DNA from: Caballeronia terrestris
GTDB lineage: Bacteria > Pseudomonadota > Gammaproteobacteria > Burkholderiales > Burkholderiaceae
Direction: 5' to 3'
DNA length: 64,000 nucleotides
Assembly: GCF_001544515.1 (NCBI RefSeq)
Contig: NZ_FCOL02000017.1
Location: forward strand, 62,001-126,000
The notes beneath the pieces were generated by a model. That model had not been told where the DNA came from, made no database searches, and saw only the letters and a list, made by a program, of their open reading frames with translations. A program made the position numbers and the translations under genes. Positions 60,874 to 64,000 of this stretch are shown here, in pieces (position 1 is the first letter of the stretch; every line of letters starts with the position of its first letter).

Positions 60874-62460
60874 TTAGCTCACCACTTCCTCGACCTGCGT
60901 TTCTTCCTCATCGACCGAGCTCCGGATCAGATGATCGAACGCAGCGAGCGATGCCTTCGCGCCTTCGCCGACCGCAATCACGATCTGCTTGAACGGTACG
61001 GTCGTCACGTCGCCGGCGGCGAACACGCCGGGCACCGACGTCGCCCCCTTCGCATCGACGACGATCTCGCCATGACGCGACAATTCCACCGTGCCCTTCA
61101 GCCACTCGGTGTTCGGCACGAGGCCGATCTGCACGAAGACGCCTTCCAGATCGATGCGCTTCGTTTCGCCGGAGCGCAGGTCCTTGTACACGAGACCATC
61201 GACCTTCTTGCCGTCGCCGGTGATCTCTTGCGTCTGCGCTTGCGTGACGATCGTCACGTTCGCCAAGCTCCGCAGCTTTTTTTGCAGCACGGCATCGGCG
61301 CGCAATTCCGCACCAAACTCGATCAACGTCACCGCGCTCACGATGCCCGCGAGATCGATCGCCGCCTCGACGCCCGAATTGCCGCCGCCGATCACCGCGA
61401 CGCGCTTGCCCTTGAAGAGCGGGCCGTCGCAGTGCGGGCAATACGCGACACCGTGATTGCGATACTCGCGCTCGCCCGGCACGCTGATTTCACGCCAGCG
61501 CGCGCCGGTCGCGAGGACGATCGTCTTCGCCTTCAGCACCGCGCCGTTCGCGAGCCGCACCTCGTTGATGCGCCCCGGAATCAGCGCGGCGGCGCGCTGC
61601 ACGTCCATGATGTCGACGTCGTAGCTCTTCACGTGCTGTTCGAGCGCGGTTGCGAACTTCGGCCCTTCGGTTTCCTGCACGGAGACGAAGTTTTCGATCG
61701 CGAGCGTATCGAGCACCTGCCCGCCGAAGCGCTCGGCGACGACCCCCGTCGCGATGCCCTTGCGCGCCGCGTAGATCGCAGCCGCCGCGCCCGCCGGGCC
61801 GCCGCCGACGATCAGCACGTCGAACACCGGCTTCGTTTCCAGTGCCTTCGCGGCACGCGCGCCGGCGTTGCTGTCGAGCTTCGCGAGGATTTCCTTTACG
61901 CCGGTGCGGCCCTGCCCGAACACTTCGCCATTCATATAGACGGTCGGCACGGCCATGATCTCGCGCGCCTCGACTTCGCCCTGGAACAGCGCGCCGTCGA
62001 TCGTCACCTGCTTGATGCGCGGATTGATGATGCTCATCACGTTCAGCGCCTGCACGACTTCCGGGCAGTTCTGGCATGAGAGCGAGATATACGTTTCGAA
62101 TTCGTAGTCGCCGTCGAGATTGCGGATCTGTTCGATCACGGCATCATCGAGCTTGACCGGATGGCCGCCGACCTGCAGCAGCGCCAGCACGAGCGACGTG
62201 AATTCATGGCCCATCGGAATGCCGGCGAACCGGATACCCGCGTCCTTGCCCGGTTCGCCGATGGAAAACGACGGCTTGCGCTCGTCGTCGCTATGCTTTT
62301 CGATCACCGCGATGCGGTCCGACAGCGAAGCGATTTCCTCGAGCAGGCTCTGTAATTCGCGCGACTTTTCGCCGTCGTCGAGTGAGGCGACGATTTCGAT
62401 CGGCCGGCTGACCTTCTGCAAATAGGCTTTCAACTGAGTCTTGAGATTGGCGTCCAGCAT
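60874..62460 (-). CDS. ahpF: Alkyl hydroperoxide reductase subunit F
   Basis: A 528-residue flavoprotein disulphide reductase that passes electrons from NADH to AhpC. The N-terminal double-thioredoxin-fold domain carries [11 protein letters not shown]; the redox pair is CQNC. The C-terminal thioredoxin-reductase part has the FAD motif [19 protein letters not shown], the active-site CPHC in [10 protein letters not shown], the NADH motif [12 protein letters not shown] and [16 protein letters not shown]. It is downstream of ahpC with an 86-bp gap and shares its OxyR-linked promoter. The ATG at 62460 begins [14 protein letters not shown], the usual family start; its ribosome site is weak. Confidence 0.96.
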   Translation of the reverse strand: MLDANLKTQLKAYLQKVSRPIEIVASLDDGEKSRELQSLLEEIASLSDRIAVIEKHSDDERKPSFSIGEPGKDAGIRFAGIPMGHEFTSLVLALLQVGGHPVKLDDAVIEQIRNLDGDYEFETYISLSCQNCPEVVQALNVMSIINPRIKQVTIDGALFQGEVEAREIMAVPTVYMNGEVFGQGRTGVKEILAKLDSNAGARAAKALETKPVFDVLIVGGGPAGAAAAIYAARKGIATGVVAERFGGQVLDTLAIENFVSVQETEGPKFATALEQHVKSYDVDIMDVQRAAALIPGRINEVRLANGAVLKAKTIVLATGARWREISVPGEREYRNHGVAYCPHCDGPLFKGKRVAVIGGGNSGVEAAIDLAGIVSAVTLIEFGAELRADAVLQKKLRSLANVTIVTQAQTQEITGDGKKVDGLVYKDLRSGETKRIDLEGVFVQIGLVPNTEWLKGTVELSRHGEIVVDAKGATSVPGVFAAGDVTTVPFKQIVIAVGEGAKASLAAFDHLIRSSVDEEETQVEEVVS

Positions 62461-62546
62461 GGCGTTTTCGAATTCCGTGACGAGGCGTGTGATGCGCGGA
62501 CCGGCTGCTTCCAACCGGCCCGCGTCGTGCGAGTGACTCAAGACGC

Positions 62547-63110
62547 TTAAATCTTGCCGATCAAATCGAGTGACGGCGTGAGCGTCTCGGCACCCGGCGT
62601 CCACTTGGCGGGGCAGACTTCGCCCGGATGCGACGCCACGTATTGCGCAGCCTGCACCTTGCGCAGCAATTCGCCCGCATCGCGGCCGATGCCGTTGTCA
62701 TGGATTTCGCACAGCTTGATCTCGCCTTCCGGGTTGATCACGAACGTGCCGCGCAGCGCCATGCCTTCTTCTTCGATCAGAACGTCGAAGTTGCGCGAGA
62801 GGGTGAGCGTCGGATCGCCGATCATCGGGTATTGAATCTTGCCGATCGTGTCCGACGTGTCGTGCCATGCCTTGTGGGTGAAGTGCGTATCGGTCGACAC
62901 GCCGTAGATCTCGACGCCAAGCTTCTTGAATTCCGCGTAACGGTCGGCCAGATCGCCGAGTTCGGTCGGGCAGACGAACGTGAAGTCGGCCGGGTAGAAC
63001 ACGACGACGGACCACTTGCCTTTGAAGTTCTCTTCCGTCACGTGGACGAAATCGCCCTTGTGGTAAGCGGTTGCCTTGAACGGTTTGACTTGGCTGTTGA
63101 TGATCGGCAT
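62547..63110 (-). CDS. ahpC: Alkyl hydroperoxide reductase subunit C (2-Cys peroxiredoxin)
   Basis: A 187-residue peroxiredoxin reducing hydrogen peroxide, organic hydroperoxides and peroxynitrite. The peroxidatic cysteine is Cys47 in [16 protein letters not shown], and the resolving cysteine lies in [10 protein letters not shown] near residue 166. The C-terminus matches the AhpF-dependent type. It is first in the operon with ahpF. A classical OxyR element and -10 lie upstream, so expression should rise under peroxide stress. Confidence 0.97.
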   Translation of the reverse strand: MPIINSQVKPFKATAYHKGDFVHVTEENFKGKWSVVVFYPADFTFVCPTELGDLADRYAEFKKLGVEIYGVSTDTHFTHKAWHDTSDTIGKIQYPMIGDPTLTLSRNFDVLIEEEGMALRGTFVINPEGEIKLCEIHDNGIGRDAGELLRKVQAAQYVASHPGEVCPAKWTPGAETLTPSLDLIGKI

Positions 63111-63148
63111 TGCGTGAATCCTTAAGTGGGTGTTGAAGAAGTGAATGA

Positions 63149-63177
63149 ATTATGCGTTTTACCTATCGATTTAAGGA
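63149..63177 (-). promoter_or_regulatory. ahpC promoter
   Basis: On the minus strand the -10 is CATAAT (63154-63149) and a poor -35, TCCTTA (63177-63172), lies 17 bp ahead. Weak -35 elements are usual where OxyR activates. A start near 63142 gives a leader of about 30 bases. Confidence 0.55.
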
Positions 63178-63178
63178 A

Positions 63179-63215
63179 ATCGATTAATTTTATCAACGTG
63201 ATACCGTTTCTCTAT
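63179..63215 (-). promoter_or_regulatory. OxyR binding site upstream of ahpC
   Basis: On the minus strand four tetranucleotides ATAG, GTAT, ATAA and CGAT are each separated by exactly 7 bp, the spacing of the OxyR tetramer motif ATAG-N7-CTAT-N7-ATAG-N7-CTAT. Thirteen of the 16 defined bases agree. The site ends one base before the -35, the correct place for activation. Confidence 0.78.
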
Positions 63216-63329
63216 GGCCCCGATTCGCCACGGTTCAGTTCTGCTCGAAAACCGGACCGGCAGTAAGATCGGTCGCACCGGTCCTGCGCCGTGTGGCGCG
63301 GGTTGGCCGAAATCCATCTGGAGGTCGTA

Positions 63330-64000
63330 ATGAAAATAGGCATCATCGGGGCGGGCAATATCGGCGCGGTGCTCGCGCTGCGTTTCGTCGAGCACGGGCA
63401 CGACGTGAAGATCGGCAACTCGCGCGGACCGGCGACGCTTGGCGACGTCGAGCGGGAGACGGGGGCCAAACCGGCCGAATTGAAGGACGTGGTGAAGGGC
63501 GCTGACGTGATCGTCGTGACGATTCCCGAGGCGAAGGTGCCGAACCTGCCGACGGACCTGTTCGCGGACGTGCCGGCAAGCGTCGTCGTGATCGATACCG
63601 GCAACTACTATCCGCGGCAGCGTGACGGCCGCATCGCGGGGATCGAGGAGGGCGCGACCGAAAGCCGCTGGGTCGAGCAGCAGATCGGCCGGCCGGTGGT
63701 GAAGGCGTTCAACAATATCTACGCGGCGCACCTGCGCAACAAAGGTGCGCCGGCCGGCACGGCGGGGCGCGTCGCGCTGCCGGTCGCGGGCGATTATCCG
63801 CAGGCGAAGGCGGTTGTGCTAAAGCTCGTCGATGAAGTGGGCTTCGATGCCGTCGATGCCGGCACCATCGACGAATCGTGGCGCCAGCAGCCCGCGTCGC
63901 CCGTCTACACCGGCGATTTCGATGCAGAAGGCGTGAAGGCCGCGCTGGCGAAGGCCGACCCGGCGCGCAAGCCGGATTGGCGCGCCACCGACAAGAGCCC
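63330..64000 (+). CDS. F420-type NADP oxidoreductase family protein (continues past the window)
   Basis: The first 223 residues of a Rossmann-fold protein; the frame is still open at base 64000. MKIGIIGAGNIGAVLALRFVEHGHDV is the NADP-binding fold, followed by IGNSRGP (phosphate-binding Ser-Arg) and VVVTIPEAKV, as in NADPH-dependent F420 reductase-like proteins. In Burkholderiales, which lack F420, the electron partner is probably another substrate. A GGAGG ribosome site precedes the ATG at 63330. It is divergent from ahpC with a 219-bp spacer that includes the OxyR site, so peroxide control of this gene is possible. Confidence 0.88.
   Translation, partial: MKIGIIGAGNIGAVLALRFVEHGHDVKIGNSRGPATLGDVERETGAKPAELKDVVKGADVIVVTIPEAKVPNLPTDLFADVPASVVVIDTGNYYPRQRDGRIAGIEEGATESRWVEQQIGRPVVKAFNNIYAAHLRNKGAPAGTAGRVALPVAGDYPQAKAVVLKLVDEVGFDAVDAGTIDESWRQQPASPVYTGDFDAEGVKAALAKADPARKPDWRATDKS

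Overview
The window looks like a chromosomal segment of a high-GC Burkholderiales bacterium, most likely Burkholderia sensu lato (Paraburkholderia or Caballeronia type). This rests on GC-rich coding with strong third-position bias, several MocR-type regulators, a double-length UvrA, an ahpCF pair, and a DUF3034/globin/cupredoxin cluster. I see no rRNA, tRNA, insertion sequence, prophage or CRISPR array. The genus is inferred from protein resemblance, not from a marker gene.

Layout. 1-5000: the end of a dihydropyrimidinase gene, then a minus-strand operon running DUF3034 outer-membrane protein, group 1 truncated haemoglobin, periplasmic cupredoxin-like protein and membrane GGDEF-EAL c-di-GMP enzyme. 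5200-6450: a Fic protein whose conserved-looking N-terminus lies upstream of any normal start codon. 6465-12171: a complete seven-gene Nit1C cluster (Sll0783 homologue, nitrilase, radical SAM, GNAT, AIR-synthase-like, small protein, flavoprotein). It has a consensus-matching sigma-54 promoter and is divergent from a MocR regulator; the spacer carries four copies of ATGCGATCA. 14000-20350: CDP-diacylglycerol diphosphatase, a BrnT/BrnA pair with a damaged toxin, a glycosyltransferase plus polysaccharide deacetylase pair, an aspartate carbamoyltransferase with an N-terminal helix-turn-helix extension, YjbQ, and a BON-like protein.

20400-25300: an nfeD-slipin-AhpD-lysR block that was apparently duplicated in tandem. 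One copy is reduced to a chimaeric scar and a second AhpD-like gene survives. 25360-30075: a four-gene tripartite efflux operon (HlyD, DHA2 MFS, NodT lipoprotein, thioesterase) behind a promoter whose spacer contains a 12-bp palindrome repeated 70 bp downstream. 30062-37434: ChaC, a HigBA module with a visible operator, and a 1938-residue tandem UvrA behind a LexA-box promoter. 37450-45150: cyanase, ACT protein, DUF445 protein, SnoaL-like protein and two large (gluco)amylase-fold hydrolases.

45170-54600: a FdhF/YdeP molybdoenzyme divergent from a second MocR gene, a palindromic repeat array, a small winged-helix gene with a third MocR gene, a tandem duplication of the junction between two convergent genes, a TAXI binding protein and a zinc-ribbon membrane protein. 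55000-64000: L-2-keto-3-deoxyarabonate dehydratase with a divergent LysR regulator, a soluble histidine kinase, a Tat-exported PhoD phosphatase, and ahpC-ahpF behind a four-half-site OxyR element, divergent from a truncated F420-type NADP oxidoreductase gene.

Two themes recur. One is nitrogen, cyanide and cyanate scavenging (Nit1C plus cyanase). The other is stress sensing and repair (globin/cupredoxin/c-di-GMP, SOS UvrA, OxyR-AhpCF, two AhpD-like proteins). Short-range duplication followed by decay occurs at two well-supported places.
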